Assembly (NCBI RefSeq): GCF_025998535.1
Contig: NZ_AP024233.1
Location: 1,711,219-1,775,218 of the forward strand
Direction of reading: 5' to 3'
Source of the DNA: Desulfolithobacter dissulfuricans
GTDB lineage: Bacteria > Desulfobacterota > Desulfobulbia > Desulfobulbales > Desulfobulbaceae
DNA: 64,000 nucleotides
Shown: positions 1 through 8,746 of the stretch, piece by piece
Layout of the letters: each line of letters starts with the position of its first letter
How positions within the stretch are numbered: position 1 is the first letter of the stretch
The notes under the pieces: generated by a model
Databases searched by the model: none
Told to the model about the DNA's origin: nothing
Seen by the model: the letters and a program-made list of their open reading frames with translations, nothing else
Translations under genes and position numbers: made by a program

Positions 1-685
1 TGAGCACCACCCGAATGGTATAGCCGTATTCCAGGGCTCGGAGCTGTTCGAGTTTCTCGAACCGTTCCCATTCACCCTCGGGCAGGCCGACAAAAGTCAG
101 CAAAAAGCCCTTGCGGTAGGCATAGAAGCCCAGGTGCTTGTAATAGGTGGGTTGCCGGGGTTCTTCGGGGTTGCGCTGAAACGGGATCGGCGAACGGGAA
201 AAGTAGAGCGCGTTGCCGTGGCAGTCAAAAACCGTTTTCACGTGGTTGGGATCGGAGATCTCTTCCGGACGGATGATCTTGTATATCAGGGTGGCCATGG
301 GCAGGGCCGGATCCTCGAGAAGGGGGCTCGCCACCTGATGGACCACTTCGGCCGGAAACAGGGGCTGATCGCCCTGAATATTCACCACCACGTCCTGTTC
401 CGGGATATCAAGCAGCTCGGCCGCCTCGGCCAGCCGGTCGGTACCCGAAGCGTGATCGCTGCGGGTGAGCACCACCTCGCCGCCGAAATCCCTGACCTTC
501 GCGGCGATCCGTTCGTCATCGGTGGCCACCACGACCCGGGAGAGCATCTCCACCTGCCAGGCCCGTTCCACCACGTGCTGAATCATCGGTTTTCCGGCAA
601 TGAGCGCCAGCGGCTTCCCCTCGAAACGATTGGACTGGTAGCGGGCCGGAATAATGGCCACCACTCCTGGCTGTTCTTCTTTCAT
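1..685 (-). CDS. kdsB: 3-deoxy-manno-octulosonate cytidylyltransferase (CMP-Kdo synthetase), 3' end off window
   Basis: Activates Kdo (or its 8-amino form) with CTP to CMP-Kdo in the cytoplasm, feeding lipid A-core synthesis. About 228 codons are visible. The N-terminus has the nucleotide-binding signature IPARYQSNRFEGKPL, followed by VVVATDDERI and VVNIQGDQPL, all typical of KdsB. The family is about 245-250 residues, so roughly 20 C-terminal residues lie beyond position 1. The start MKEEQPG is at 685, with AGGACAGGAG directly upstream. The gene diverges from rsmJ across a 127-base gap. A KdnA-type aminotransferase two genes away suggests the true substrate may be 8-amino-Kdo; that is inference from context. 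Confidence 0.93.
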   Translation of the reverse strand, partial: MKEEQPGVVAIIPARYQSNRFEGKPLALIAGKPMIQHVVERAWQVEMLSRVVVATDDERIAAKVRDFGGEVVLTRSDHASGTDRLAEAAELLDIPEQDVVVNIQGDQPLFPAEVVHQVASPLLEDPALPMATLIYKIIRPEEISDPNHVKTVFDCHGNALYFSRSPIPFQRNPEEPRQPTYYKHLGFYAYRKGFLLTFVGLPEGEWERFEKLEQLRALEYGYTIRVVL

Positions 686-812
686 CTCCTGTCCTGCCTG
701 CACGCCATCCACCCTCTCTGGCCGGACGGCTGGTAATGATTGACACTCCCTTCCTGATGGTCTTGTAACATGATATATTGCACAACAAGAAATAGCAATA
801 TAACATGACTGT

Positions 813-1619
813 ATGACTTGGAAAAACAAAACCCGACCAAACCCTCTGGCCGGGGTGATCACGAGCGGTGACGGGCCTGCCCGAAGAGCTGCCGAACTGG
901 CCGCCCGACTGGACGTCCCGCTCCTCGCCCATCCGCCTGCTGATTCCCTGGTCGTGCGGGTTGGAGCGAACCATCTGGAGCTGGTTCATTGCCAGCCGCA
1001 TGGTGATCTGGCCGTACGGGTGGAATTTGTCCTGGGAGCGGCGGGATACCGGAGGCAGAAAGGTGGCCGGGAGATGCTGCTGCGGGCTGTGGGCGCCAGG
1101 AAGGGCGAGCGGCCGGATGTCCTGGACGGAACCGGCGGCCTGGGCCGGGACAGCTTTGTCCTGGCTCAAGCCGGCTGCCGGGTGCAGCTGTTCGAACGTC
1201 ATCCGGTGCTGGCCCTGCTCCTCGAAGACGGCCTGCGCCGGGCGGCGGACAGCCCGGAAACCAAGGCCGCGGCGGAACGGATCACCCTGCACGGCCAGGA
1301 TGTCCTGGAATACCTGAAAGTACCGGGGCCGGACCTGAGGGAGAAGACCCCGGTCATCTATCTGGACCCCATGTATCCAGGACGAGACAAGGCGGCCAAG
1401 GCCAAAAAGGAGCTGCAACTCCTCCAGCTCCTGCTGGGCGATTCACAGAACCGGGAACATGAGGAAGCGATCCTGCTGGAGGCCGCCCTCCAGGCGGCCG
1501 GAAAGCGGGTCGTGGTCAAGCGGCCGCGCAGGGGACCCTTCCTGGGCAGGCAGAAACCCTCCTACTGCCTGGAGGGCCGCTCTACCCGGTTCGACATCTA
1601 CCTCACCAGAGGGCGTTGA
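813..1619 (+). CDS. rsmJ: 16S rRNA m2G1516 methyltransferase RsmJ
   Basis: Class I SAM-dependent methyltransferase that methylates G1516 of 16S rRNA in the small subunit. The 268-residue protein shows the SAM-binding loop DGTGGLGRDSFVLAQAG at about residues 109-125, an acidic residue in QLFERHP, the catalytic-type motif YLDPMYP near residue 185, and the family KRPRR segment near the C-terminus. Length fits the family (about 250-270). No strong ribosome binding site precedes the ATG at 813, so the start is the least certain part. The gene converges with kdnA and is probably monocistronic. Confidence 0.88.
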   Translation: MTWKNKTRPNPLAGVITSGDGPARRAAELAARLDVPLLAHPPADSLVVRVGANHLELVHCQPHGDLAVRVEFVLGAAGYRRQKGGREMLLRAVGARKGERPDVLDGTGGLGRDSFVLAQAGCRVQLFERHPVLALLLEDGLRRAADSPETKAAAERITLHGQDVLEYLKVPGPDLREKTPVIYLDPMYPGRDKAAKAKKELQLLQLLLGDSQNREHEEAILLEAALQAAGKRVVVKRPRRGPFLGRQKPSYCLEGRSTRFDIYLTRGR

Positions 1620-1664
1620 AAAACCCGGCTCTGTCCCGGCCGGACGGCAGCCGGCAAGGCCTGT

Positions 1665-2864
1665 TTACAAGGCGGCAGCCTTGGCCAGAGCAGCGGTGAT
1701 GGTATCGAGCTGCTCGTTTTTCATCTTCACCGGTATCTGGTAGACCAGGGTCCGGGACATCAGCTCCGCCGACTTCGGCAGGGCCTCGGGATCATAGATC
1801 ACCCGCCGTTTTCCCTCCAGGCTGAAGGGCCAGCCGTTGTGGCAGAGGGTGGAACCGGCCATGAGATGCTCCCACTTGGGGTAGAAATGCCAGGTGTTCT
1901 CGCCAAAGGCGATGGCCCCGGCTCCGTTGTCCCGCAGCACCTGGTTCACGGCCGCGGCCTGCTCTGCACTCTCCAGCATGAAGGCCAGAAAGGTGGCCGA
2001 ATCGCCCTCTTCGTCGAGGATGGTGCGGAAACTGACCCCGGGAATGGCGGAGGCTGCCTCCTTGAGCCGGGCCTTGGTTTTCTTCTGACTGGCCACCATG
2101 TCGTCGAGCTTGGCCAGCTGCGCCAGCCCCATGGCGCCCTGGAGCTCCATCATCCGGTAATTGAAGCCGATAAAACGGCGCCCCTCGCCGCCGCGACCGC
2201 CGGGATTCACCACGTGGTCGTGGCCATGGTCGTGGTATTCCGACATGTTGCGCCACAGCTCTTCGTCGTTTGTAATCACCATTCCACCCTCACCGGTGGT
2301 CATGGTCTTGACCGAGTCAAAGGAAAAGGTGCCGCAGGCGCCAAAGGTGCCCAGATGCTGGCCGTCGAGCCGGGCTCCGGCGGCCTGGGCCGTGTCCTCG
2401 ATCACCGGGATCCCGTGTTTGTCGGCAATGGCCTTGATCTCGCGGATCCTGGCCTGGGCACCCAGCATGTGCACTGGAATGATAGCCCGGGTCCTGTCGG
2501 TGATCTTCTTCTCCAGGTCGGCCGGATCCATGTTCAGGGTTTCATCCACCTCGGTGAACACCGGCACCGCGCCGGCATCGAAGATGGCCTCCCAGGTGGC
2601 GACAAAGGTGAAACCCTGGGTGATGACCTCATCCCCGGCTCCGACGCCCAGGGCGGATAAAGCCACCTTGAGGGCGGCGGTTCCCGAGGTTACGGCCTGG
2701 GCATGACTGGCACCGGTGTAGCGGGCAAAGGCCTCTTCGAACTCCCGGACCTTGTAGACCCCCCGGCGCTGCTCGCCAAATTCGTAGCGAAACAGGACCC
2801 CTGTTTCAAACACTTCCAGGACCTGCTGCTTCTCCTCTTCCCCAAACACTTCAAAACCAGGCAT
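1665..2864 (-). CDS. kdnA: 8-amino-3,8-dideoxy-manno-octulosonate aminotransferase, KdnA-like (DegT/DnrJ fold)
   Basis: PLP-dependent sugar aminotransferase of the DegT/DnrJ/EryC1/StrS fold, 399 residues. The Schiff-base lysine is Lys186 in SFDSVKTMTTGEGG, and Asp157 in IEDTAQA should contact the pyridine nitrogen. The N-terminus MPGFEVFGEEEKQQV, the FRYEF segment, the SEYHDHGHDH segment and the C-terminal MSRT match what I recall of Shewanella KdnA, which puts the 8-amino group on Kdo. The partner oxidase KdnB is not in this window. The gene starts 8 bases after panD in a reverse operon, and kdsB is nearby. It could be another nucleotide-sugar aminotransferase, but the whole-length resemblance to KdnA is strong. 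Confidence 0.75.
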   Translation of the reverse strand: MPGFEVFGEEEKQQVLEVFETGVLFRYEFGEQRRGVYKVREFEEAFARYTGASHAQAVTSGTAALKVALSALGVGAGDEVITQGFTFVATWEAIFDAGAVPVFTEVDETLNMDPADLEKKITDRTRAIIPVHMLGAQARIREIKAIADKHGIPVIEDTAQAAGARLDGQHLGTFGACGTFSFDSVKTMTTGEGGMVITNDEELWRNMSEYHDHGHDHVVNPGGRGGEGRRFIGFNYRMMELQGAMGLAQLAKLDDMVASQKKTKARLKEAASAIPGVSFRTILDEEGDSATFLAFMLESAEQAAAVNQVLRDNGAGAIAFGENTWHFYPKWEHLMAGSTLCHNGWPFSLEGKRRVIYDPEALPKSAELMSRTLVYQIPVKMKNEQLDTITAALAKAAAL

Positions 2865-2872
2865 GATGACCC

Positions 2873-3235
2873 CTACTTATCCAGCTTGTCTTTAATCTTG
2901 TTCTGCTCGTCCAGGAGCAGGATGACCGGCCGAAACCCGTCGAGCTCCTGCTCGTCCACCTGGACATAGGTGACGATGATGATCAGATCACCCACCAGCC
3001 CCTTGCGGGCCGCAGCCCCGTTGAGACCTATCACCCCGCTGCCGGGAGCACCCTCGATGGCATAGGTATCAAACCGCTCGCCATTGTTGATATTGTACAC
3101 CTTGACCCGTTCGAAAGGAACGATGCCGGCGGCATCCATGAGCTCCCGGTCAATGGTCAGGCTTCCCTCGTATTCAAGGTCGGCCTCGGTGATGGTCGCC
3201 CGGTGTATTTTTGCCTTTAGCAGTGTTCGTTGCAT
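2873..3235 (-). CDS. panD: Aspartate 1-decarboxylase proenzyme
   Basis: Pyruvoyl enzyme that decarboxylates L-aspartate to beta-alanine for pantothenate and CoA synthesis. At 120 residues it has the expected length. The self-cleavage site is Gly-Ser in EYEGSLTID, where Ser25 becomes the pyruvoyl group, and the conserved [10 protein letters not shown] and GLNGAAAR segments are present. It begins 16 bases after the panC stop, so panC and panD are co-transcribed and supply the two branches that meet at pantothenate. Confidence 0.97.
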   Translation of the reverse strand: MQRTLLKAKIHRATITEADLEYEGSLTIDRELMDAAGIVPFERVKVYNINNGERFDTYAIEGAPGSGVIGLNGAAARKGLVGDLIIIVTYVQVDEQELDGFRPVILLLDEQNKIKDKLDK

Positions 3236-3251
3236 ATCCGTGCTTCAAAGT

Positions 3252-4103
3252 TCATGATTCGACCAGCATCCCGTTGTCGATCAACCGGACCCTGTCGCGG
3301 ATTCTGACCGCCAGGGCCAGCAGGGTATGGTCGTCGATCCGGGAAACCGGTTCAAGAGTCCGGCAGTCCACCAGTGTAACATAATCAATGGTCGTGACCG
3401 GATGGGATAGAATAAAGGTGGTTATCTCTTCCTGCAGCAGGCCGGCATCGGTGAGCCCTCCGGCCACAAGCTGCCTGGCCCGGGCGATGGCCCGCGACAG
3501 ACTCAGCGCCGATTCCCGGTCTTCGGAGGCCAGGTAGGCGTTTCGCGAACTCATGGCCAGACCATCACTCTCCCGGACAATGGGATGCCCGATGATCTCC
3601 ACATCCATATTGAGATCCCGGACCATGCGCCGGATAACGGCCAGCTGCTGAAAATCCTTTTCGCCGAACACGGCGCAGTGCGGCCGGACAATATTGAAAA
3701 GCTTGCAGACAACAGTGGTGACGCCGGCAAAATGTCCCGGCCGGTCGGCCCCGCAGAGATGGTCAGTGAGACCGGAGACCGCGACCCGGGTCTGGAAACC
3801 GTCCGGATAGATCTCCTCCGGGGTGGGCGCGAACAGTACGTCCACGCCTTCGCCTTCGGCCAGTTGCCGGTCCCTGTCGAAATCGCGGGGATAGGTGTCC
3901 AGATCCTCGCCGGGGCCGAACTGGGTCGGGTTGACAAAGAGGCTGACCACCAACCGGTCGGCCCGCTCACCCCCGAGCCGCATGAGCGAGAGATGGCCTT
4001 CATGGAAGTAGCCCATGGTGGGCACCAGGGCCAGTTTTTCCCTCCGGCCGCGGCATTCCCGGGCCCAACGGGTCATCTCATCGACGCTGCGTATAATCTT
4101 CAT
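3252..4103 (-). CDS. panC: Pantoate--beta-alanine ligase
   Basis: Joins pantoate and beta-alanine with ATP to give pantothenate. The 283-residue protein starts [10 protein letters not shown] at 4103. A longer in-frame extension to 4187 exists but lacks family similarity. Nucleotidyltransferase motifs are [14 protein letters not shown] near the N-terminus, [17 protein letters not shown], the FGEKDFQQL loop and MSSRNAYL, all diagnostic for PanC. It lies directly upstream of panD and 34 bases downstream of a TPR membrane protein in the same reverse operon. Confidence 0.97.
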   Translation of the reverse strand: MKIIRSVDEMTRWARECRGRREKLALVPTMGYFHEGHLSLMRLGGERADRLVVSLFVNPTQFGPGEDLDTYPRDFDRDRQLAEGEGVDVLFAPTPEEIYPDGFQTRVAVSGLTDHLCGADRPGHFAGVTTVVCKLFNIVRPHCAVFGEKDFQQLAVIRRMVRDLNMDVEIIGHPIVRESDGLAMSSRNAYLASEDRESALSLSRAIARARQLVAGGLTDAGLLQEEITTFILSHPVTTIDYVTLVDCRTLEPVSRIDDHTLLALAVRIRDRVRLIDNGMLVES

Positions 4104-4137
4104 TTTTCCTGCAAGCCGGCAGAATCCGGCCCCGCTG

Positions 4138-4833
4138 TCACTTGAGTCGGCCGAGACGGTACTGGATGATCTCCGCCTCCGGATCACCGTTCACGCCGCT
4201 TTCCTGTCCACTTCTGGCTTCAAGAAATTTCTCATACATTTCCCTTGCCCCGGCGGTGTTGCCCTGCAGTTCGTAAATCCGGCCAAGAGCCCGGTACGAC
4301 TCCACTTCAAAACCCTTGAAATCGCCAAGCGGCTGATAACTGGCCAGGGCCTGTTCCAGCTGGCCCTGTTTTTCATACAGAGCCCCGAGATTGTAGAGCA
4401 GGAGCGGCTTGAGCGGGTTGGAGTTGCGCACCTTCCTGTTCACCGCCATCAGCTCACCAATAGCCCGGTCGACCTCGCCCCGGTCGGTCACCAGGTGGGC
4501 GATCTCTATCCTGGCCCAGGTGCCGGAAGGGGTGGAGCCGTACTTGTCGACCACCTCTTCCAGGGCCGCAAGCCGTTTGTCCGTATCAGCCATCAGGGCG
4601 GCGTCAAGGGCAGAGGCGGCTTTTTCCAGCCGGTACTCCCGCCAGGATCCGTACAGGGCCACCCCGGTCACCAGGATAACCACCGCGGCCACCGCGATCC
4701 AGATGGCCCGCTGGTTTTTGCGGATAAAGGCGATGGCGCCCGGTGGCAGATTCAACTGCTCCAGCAGTCCGGATGTTTCCACCAGGGCGGTCTGTTCAAC
4801 ATGCTGTCTGTCAAAGGCGCTCTTATCTGCCAT
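4138..4833 (-). CDS. Membrane-anchored TPR protein, YfgM-like
   Basis: A 231-residue protein with an N-terminal cytoplasmic segment, one transmembrane helix at about residues 44-62 ([16 protein letters not shown]), and an extracytoplasmic region of tetratricopeptide-like repeats ([38 protein letters not shown]). The arrangement resembles YfgM/Tetratricopeptide_9-type proteins linked to envelope protein traffic, but the exact role here is unknown. The start MADKSAF at 4833 is chosen because the helix follows at a normal distance. It is the first gene of the operon with panC, panD and kdnA. Confidence 0.7.
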   Translation of the reverse strand: MADKSAFDRQHVEQTALVETSGLLEQLNLPPGAIAFIRKNQRAIWIAVAAVVILVTGVALYGSWREYRLEKAASALDAALMADTDKRLAALEEVVDKYGSTPSGTWARIEIAHLVTDRGEVDRAIGELMAVNRKVRNSNPLKPLLLYNLGALYEKQGQLEQALASYQPLGDFKGFEVESYRALGRIYELQGNTAGAREMYEKFLEARSGQESGVNGDPEAEIIQYRLGRLK

Positions 4834-4989
4834 GTCTATCCTGCCTGTACCTTGAATATTGGCCCGGAACCGCGCCCTGGCCTGTAAATCGAAATTGGTA
4901 TTGCACTTGTCATGTAAACCGATAACTATACCCGCTACCGGGCTACGCCGGAAGAGAAAAGTGCATCCAGGGGGAGGAAAAAACAAGAC

Positions 4990-6348
4990 ATGACCGGCCA
5001 GAGAATTTTCACCGTATCCGAGCTGACCGGCTCCATCCGCGGCCTCCTGGAAACCCGCTTTCCCCATGTCAGCGTGGCCGGGGAGATCTCCAACCTGCGC
5101 CGTCCCCGCTCCGGTCATCTCTATTTCACCCTCAAGGACGACCAGGCTTCCATCAGGGCGGTGCTTTTCAAGATGCAGCAGCGCTACCTGGAAAGGCTGC
5201 CGCAGGAGGGCCAGCAGGTGGTTTGCCGGGGCCGGATATCGGTCTACGAACCCCGGGGCGAATACCAGCTGATCATCGACACCATGGAGCTCCAGGGAGC
5301 CGGAGACCTGCGGCTGGCCTTCGAAAAGCTGAAGCGCAAACTGGCCGCCGAGGGGCTGTTTGCCAGTGAAGCCAAGAAGGAGGTACCCTCCTGTCCGGCG
5401 CACATCACCCTGGTCACCTCGCCCAGCGGAGCAGCGGTCCACGACTTTATCCGGGTGGCCCGCAGCCGTTTCCCCCTGGTTCGCCTGGCCATCTACCCGG
5501 TGACCGTCCAGGGTGACCAGGCCCACAAAGAAATGATCCAGGCCATCCGTGACATCAACCGCCACCTCGACACCGACTGCATTGTCCTCTGCCGGGGCGG
5601 CGGCTCCATCGAGGACCTGCAGCCGTTCAACGAAGAAGAGCTGGCCCGGGCCATCTTCGCCTCGGAGATTCCGGTGGTCAGCGGTGTGGGCCACGAGATC
5701 GACTTCACCATCTCCGACCTTGTCGCTGACCTGCGTGCCCCCACTCCCAGCGCAGCGGCCGAAATACTCCTGCCCGATATAAGCGAAATCAGGACCCGGC
5801 TCGCCCGGCTACGCGCCACCCTGACGCGGGCCATGACCCGCCTGCTGGACAGCTACCGTGACCGACTGGCCCTGCTGCGGGAAAAGCTCCGCGACCGGCT
5901 CCACCCCGTGACCACCATGCTTCTCAAGGTCGATCATCTTGCCGAGCGGCTGATCCGGGCCATGGAGGTCCTGCTCAACTCCAGACAGCGGCAACTGGAC
6001 CAGCTCGAGACCAGGCTCAGGTCCCGCAGCCCGGCCCCGACGATCGACCTGGCCGGCCGACGCGTGGACGAACTCCACCGGCGGATATCCCAGGCCATGC
6101 TCAGTATACTGGAGGACAAACAGGCCCGCCTGGCCCATCTTGCCGGGGTCCTGGACGCGGTCAGTCCGCTTGCCACCCTGGCCAGGGGGTATGCCATTGT
6201 CAGAAAAGAAGGAAAACAGGGACAGGTGGTCACCAGCAGCGGAGAAACGCGGATCGGCGAGCGGCTGGAGGTCCTGCTCCACCGGGGTCGGCTGCGGTGC
6301 CGGGTGGAAGAAACCATCGGGCCCGAGGAGAAGGACAAAAAAGGTTAA
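4990..6348 (+). CDS. xseA: Exodeoxyribonuclease VII large subunit
   Basis: Large subunit of exonuclease VII, a single-strand DNA exonuclease acting in mismatch repair and DNA damage clean-up. The 452-residue protein has the N-terminal OB fold (FTVSELTGSIRGLLE, VAGEISNLRRPRSGHLYF), the catalytic region with RGGGSIEDLQPFNEE and SGVGHEIDFTISD, and a long basic coiled-coil C-terminus. GGGGGAGG lies upstream of the ATG at a usable distance. No xseB gene is adjacent. Its stop codon overlaps that of the convergent secreted protein within the palindrome TTAA. Confidence 0.97.
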   Translation: MTGQRIFTVSELTGSIRGLLETRFPHVSVAGEISNLRRPRSGHLYFTLKDDQASIRAVLFKMQQRYLERLPQEGQQVVCRGRISVYEPRGEYQLIIDTMELQGAGDLRLAFEKLKRKLAAEGLFASEAKKEVPSCPAHITLVTSPSGAAVHDFIRVARSRFPLVRLAIYPVTVQGDQAHKEMIQAIRDINRHLDTDCIVLCRGGGSIEDLQPFNEEELARAIFASEIPVVSGVGHEIDFTISDLVADLRAPTPSAAAEILLPDISEIRTRLARLRATLTRAMTRLLDSYRDRLALLREKLRDRLHPVTTMLLKVDHLAERLIRAMEVLLNSRQRQLDQLETRLRSRSPAPTIDLAGRRVDELHRRISQAMLSILEDKQARLAHLAGVLDAVSPLATLARGYAIVRKEGKQGQVVTSSGETRIGERLEVLLHRGRLRCRVEETIGPEEKDKKG

Positions 6349-6797
6349 TTGAGGATTTCGTTGACTTTCTGGTCGATTTTCCGGATCGTTTCGGCCAGCT
6401 TGCGGGGATCTTCCTCGGCCGCCTGCTTGAGTTTTTCACCCCACTGCCTGAGCATCCTGGTGTCGATCCTCCGCACCTGGTTGTCACGGCACCATTCCCG
6501 GCCGATCTTTTCCCCCAGGATCTCGAGCACCTTTTTCTGCTCTTCCTGCATCTCCCGGGGGGTTTTGCTGAGAATCTCCTCGGTGACCCGCTCCCAGCCG
6601 TCGGCCAGCATGTTGCCCTTGTAAAAGGTTTCCAGCCAGGCCCTTTCCCTCTCGGTCAACTCCTGCTCCCGGGCAGGATGTTCATCATGGGACCGGGAAG
6701 AATGAATCGAGGCGACCGCCTCGTCAACGGCATGGCTGTAATCTGCCAGAAGGACGGAGAGGAAACCGGCAATGACAACGGCACAGATTTTTTTCAT
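6345..6797 (-). CDS. Small secreted protein of unknown function
   Basis: A 150-residue protein with a clear signal peptide (MKKICAVVIAGFLSVLLA, likely cut after SHA), followed by a highly charged, mostly helical region rich in Glu, Lys and Arg (EEILSKTPREMQEEQKKVLE). I do not recognise the family. It should be periplasmic and soluble. It converges with xseA, and their stop codons overlap by three bases. The upstream 200 bases separate it from the lectin remnant and contain no other gene. Confidence 0.65.
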   Translation of the reverse strand: MKKICAVVIAGFLSVLLADYSHAVDEAVASIHSSRSHDEHPAREQELTERERAWLETFYKGNMLADGWERVTEEILSKTPREMQEEQKKVLEILGEKIGREWCRDNQVRRIDTRMLRQWGEKLKQAAEEDPRKLAETIRKIDQKVNEILN

Positions 6798-6993
6798 GGC
6801 GCTGGATCTCCCGAGTATTTTATACCCGGAATTGGTACCATCGCCAGCGCCCGTTGTCAAGCTACCAGGGAAAAAGATCCCACAATGTGTCACCTTCCCG
6901 TACGACCGGCCCCTGACACAGACCTGCTCCGCCGCCGAAACGGAGCTAAGGCAAGCGATTGCCAGCTCTTCGGCAGGATACGAACTCAACCAG

Positions 6994-7392
6994 TCATGCG
7001 GCCTGCTTTCTCGACCTGCAGTTATACCCGACCAGGCCAAAGAGACCACTCCCGAACAGCAACATTGTCCCAGGCTCGGGCACAGGAGCGGGGACCTCGA
7101 CAACACCGTATATGCCTGCCACAATGTCCGGAGCGTCGTTCCATTCGCCGGCATTGAGATACGAAAAATCCTGCGCCAGCATGAAGGCGAAATCTTCGGA
7201 CACTGGCGGCGATAACGGCGCTCCGTCATTGGGTTCATCGAGACCCCAATTCGTGAACGTTACCGGTTCGCCACTGGCCCAGACAAAATCACCTTCACTG
7301 GCCGCGTTATTGAAACCGATCCAGAGATCACGGGCGACACCTCCATAAAAAGCAAACGTATCGATAAAAATCCCGGCAACACACGGTGGTGC
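6994..7392 (-). pseudogene. C-type-lectin-like protein with PEP-CTERM sorting tail, 5'-truncated
   Basis: The open frame encodes the C-terminal two thirds of a C-type lectin fold: DLWIGFNNAASEGDFVWASG, then VTFTNWGLDEPND, then GEWNDAPD. It is followed by a PEP-CTERM tail: the VPEPGT motif, a hydrophobic helix (MLLFGSGLFGLVGY) and a basic end (CRSRKQAA). Such tails direct export and exosortase processing in exopolysaccharide-making bacteria. The frame begins at a TAG at 7393-7395 and has no signal peptide or lectin N-terminal half. A decayed transposase lies immediately upstream, so the gene is broken. Confidence 0.8.
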
Positions 7393-7465
7393 CTATAACT
7401 TGTGAACAAACCATAATCTATCAGACAGATCCCTTCGCCGGACTCTTCCGTGGCCGCCCTGCTCG

Positions 7466-7967
7466 TCAAGGCGTCGCCTGTCGACCTAGCATTGCACTAA
7501 TCTGCTCCTGAAAATGGCTGTTGCCGAGGGCGAAATTGCCGTTAGTGGTTTTCCGTATCTCATCAACTACCCCGTCCTCGAGTTCATGCCGAAACAACTC
7601 CCGATACGCATCCTGTCTTTCCCCATCTGACCGACCAGGTTGCCGATAAAGCGAATGCGTGACTACAAGATCGGTGCCTTGCCCCTGCCCGTTGACCAAG
7701 TAACTTGACCAGCGGTATTCGCCGGGATGCTCGCCTCATGAGTAAACCGGCACTGCCACGTTCATCCGGAGTCAGCAACAGGTGAACATGGTTTGTCATC
7801 AGGACATACGCATGGATCTGGCAACCCGCATCTGCGGCATATTCTTCCAACCACTCCTGGTAAAATAGACAGCCAGTCTCGGAAAAGAAACAAACCTGCC
7901 TGTTGTTCCCCCGCTGAATAACATGAAGCGGCACACCAGGTACCACGATACGGGCTCTTCTTGGCAT
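7466..7967 (-). pseudogene. REP-associated tyrosine (Y1/HUH) transposase, decayed
   Basis: The N-terminal part MPRRARIVVPGVPLHVIQRG with the HUH motif NHVHLLLTPDE is characteristic of RAYT (TnpA-REP) transposases. The C-terminal part is recognisable in another frame from GEYRWSSYLVN through AYRELFRHELEDGVVDEIR to ALGNSHFQEQISAMLGRQ. The join near 7735 has lost about 50-60 residues, including where the catalytic tyrosine would lie, and changes frame, so the gene is dead. Four short GGTCTGTCCCC-type repeats sit within the next 600 bases. Confidence 0.85.
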
Positions 7968-7983
7968 GATTCATTCCCAGCAT

Positions 7984-8010
7984 AAAAAACGTGGTCTGTC
8001 CCCTATTGTC
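7984..8010 (+). repeat. GGTCTGTCCCC repeat, copy 1
   Basis: Contains AAAAAACGTGGTCTGTCCCC followed by TATTGTC, the longest version with copy 4. It lies just upstream of the decayed RAYT transposase start. Related copies are at 8321-8336, 8357-8371 and 8535-8560. RAYT proteins are known to travel with short REP sequences, which makes these candidate REP-type units. Confidence 0.6.
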
Positions 8011-8114
8011 ATTCGGGATACCAGTGCGTCCCTGCAGGCCAAAGCGGGCAGATTATACCACCTTGGATTATTGTCTGAAAATTGTGGCCGTGGCGTGTTT
8101 GATCCCTACTTTTG

Positions 8115-8228
8115 CTACGGGGTTCTTTTCTGTTGCTTATCCTGCTTCCTCTTTGCCTTTTGTTCCTGTTTCTTTATCTTCTGTTTTTTGCTCTTGTCCT
8201 TGTCCTTTTTGCCACCTTTGTCTCCCAT
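8115..8228 (-). CDS. Very basic 37-residue protein
   Basis: Encodes MGDKGGKKDKDKSKKQ followed by more Lys/Gln/Arg-rich sequence ending KQQKRTP. More than a third of the residues are lysine and there is no hydrophobic segment. A strong ribosome binding site, AAAGGAGAT, sits six bases before the ATG, which is the main reason to believe it. I recall similar MGDKGGKKDK-type small proteins in other proteobacteria but know no function. A nucleic-acid-binding or ribosome-associated role is only a guess from composition. Confidence 0.6.
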   Translation of the reverse strand: MGDKGGKKDKDKSKKQKIKKQEQKAKRKQDKQQKRTP

Positions 8229-8320
8229 TGTGTATCTCCTTTCTGATTGGTATTTATCTTCTCGCCCGGATACTTTTTCGATCGTTGCGTATGTCACCAA
8301 TGCACCAATGTATAAACGGA

Positions 8321-8336
8321 GTCTGACCCCTATTGT
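8321..8336 (+). repeat. GTCTGACCCCTATTGTC repeat, diverged copy 2
   Basis: GTCTGACCCCTATTGT, a diverged member of the GGTCTGTCCCC family found at 7984, 8357 and 8535. Confidence 0.45.
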
Positions 8337-8356
8337 CACTACTATTATCACTAGAA

Positions 8357-8371
8357 TTGTGGTCTGTCCCC
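8357..8371 (+). repeat. GGTCTGTCCCC repeat, copy 3
   Basis: TTGTGGTCTGTCCCC, sharing the core with copies 1 and 4. It abuts the left side of the ISL3-type transposase fragment. Confidence 0.5.
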
Positions 8372-8383
8372 GTTTTGTGTTTT

Positions 8384-8530
8384 GACCATCCAATCACCAA
8401 CGCTCAAGTGGAATGGCTGGTCAATAAAATCAAAACACTCAAGCGACAGGACTATGGCTTCAGAGACATGGAATATTTTCAACTCCGGCTTTACCATCTA
8501 CATCAGTCCAGGTACTCATTTGCCGAATGA
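8384..8530 (+). pseudogene. ISL3-family transposase, C-terminal fragment
   Basis: The frame reads HPITNAQVEWLVNKIK, then TLKRQDYGFRDMEYFQLRLY and HLHQSRYSFAE, the usual last 45 or so residues of ISL3 (IS204/IS1001/IS1165) transposases. That family normally has N-E or N-S in place of the EW here. The rest of the transposase is missing. The fragment is bracketed by GGTCTGTCCCC repeats at 8357 and 8535. Confidence 0.75.
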
Positions 8531-8534
8531 ACCT

Positions 8535-8560
8535 AAAAAACGTGGTCTGTCCCCTATTTT
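8535..8560 (+). repeat. GGTCTGTCCCC repeat, copy 4
   Basis: AAAAAACGTGGTCTGTCCCC followed by TATTTT, nearly identical to copy 1. It follows directly after the ISL3 fragment. Confidence 0.6.
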
Positions 8561-8746
8561 CTGTGTTTCCGTTACCCGGGCGGTTGACCCTCAACAGGTG
8601 TTTGGTGCAGGATCTGCCACCGAATAGGAAACCCAAGCTAGACCTTTTCAAAGATCAGTCAGCCGGTATCCGACTGAAGAGTGAAGGAAATTTCGCCCCT
8701 ACCTACTTTTGTCGCTTGGCAACCGGGGGCCTCTAGGTGTTAGCCA

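Noticed and set aside
4104-4187. Longer N-terminus for panC
   Set aside because: The extension overlaps the upstream TPR gene's end and has no PanC similarity; the MKIIRSV start fits the family length exactly.
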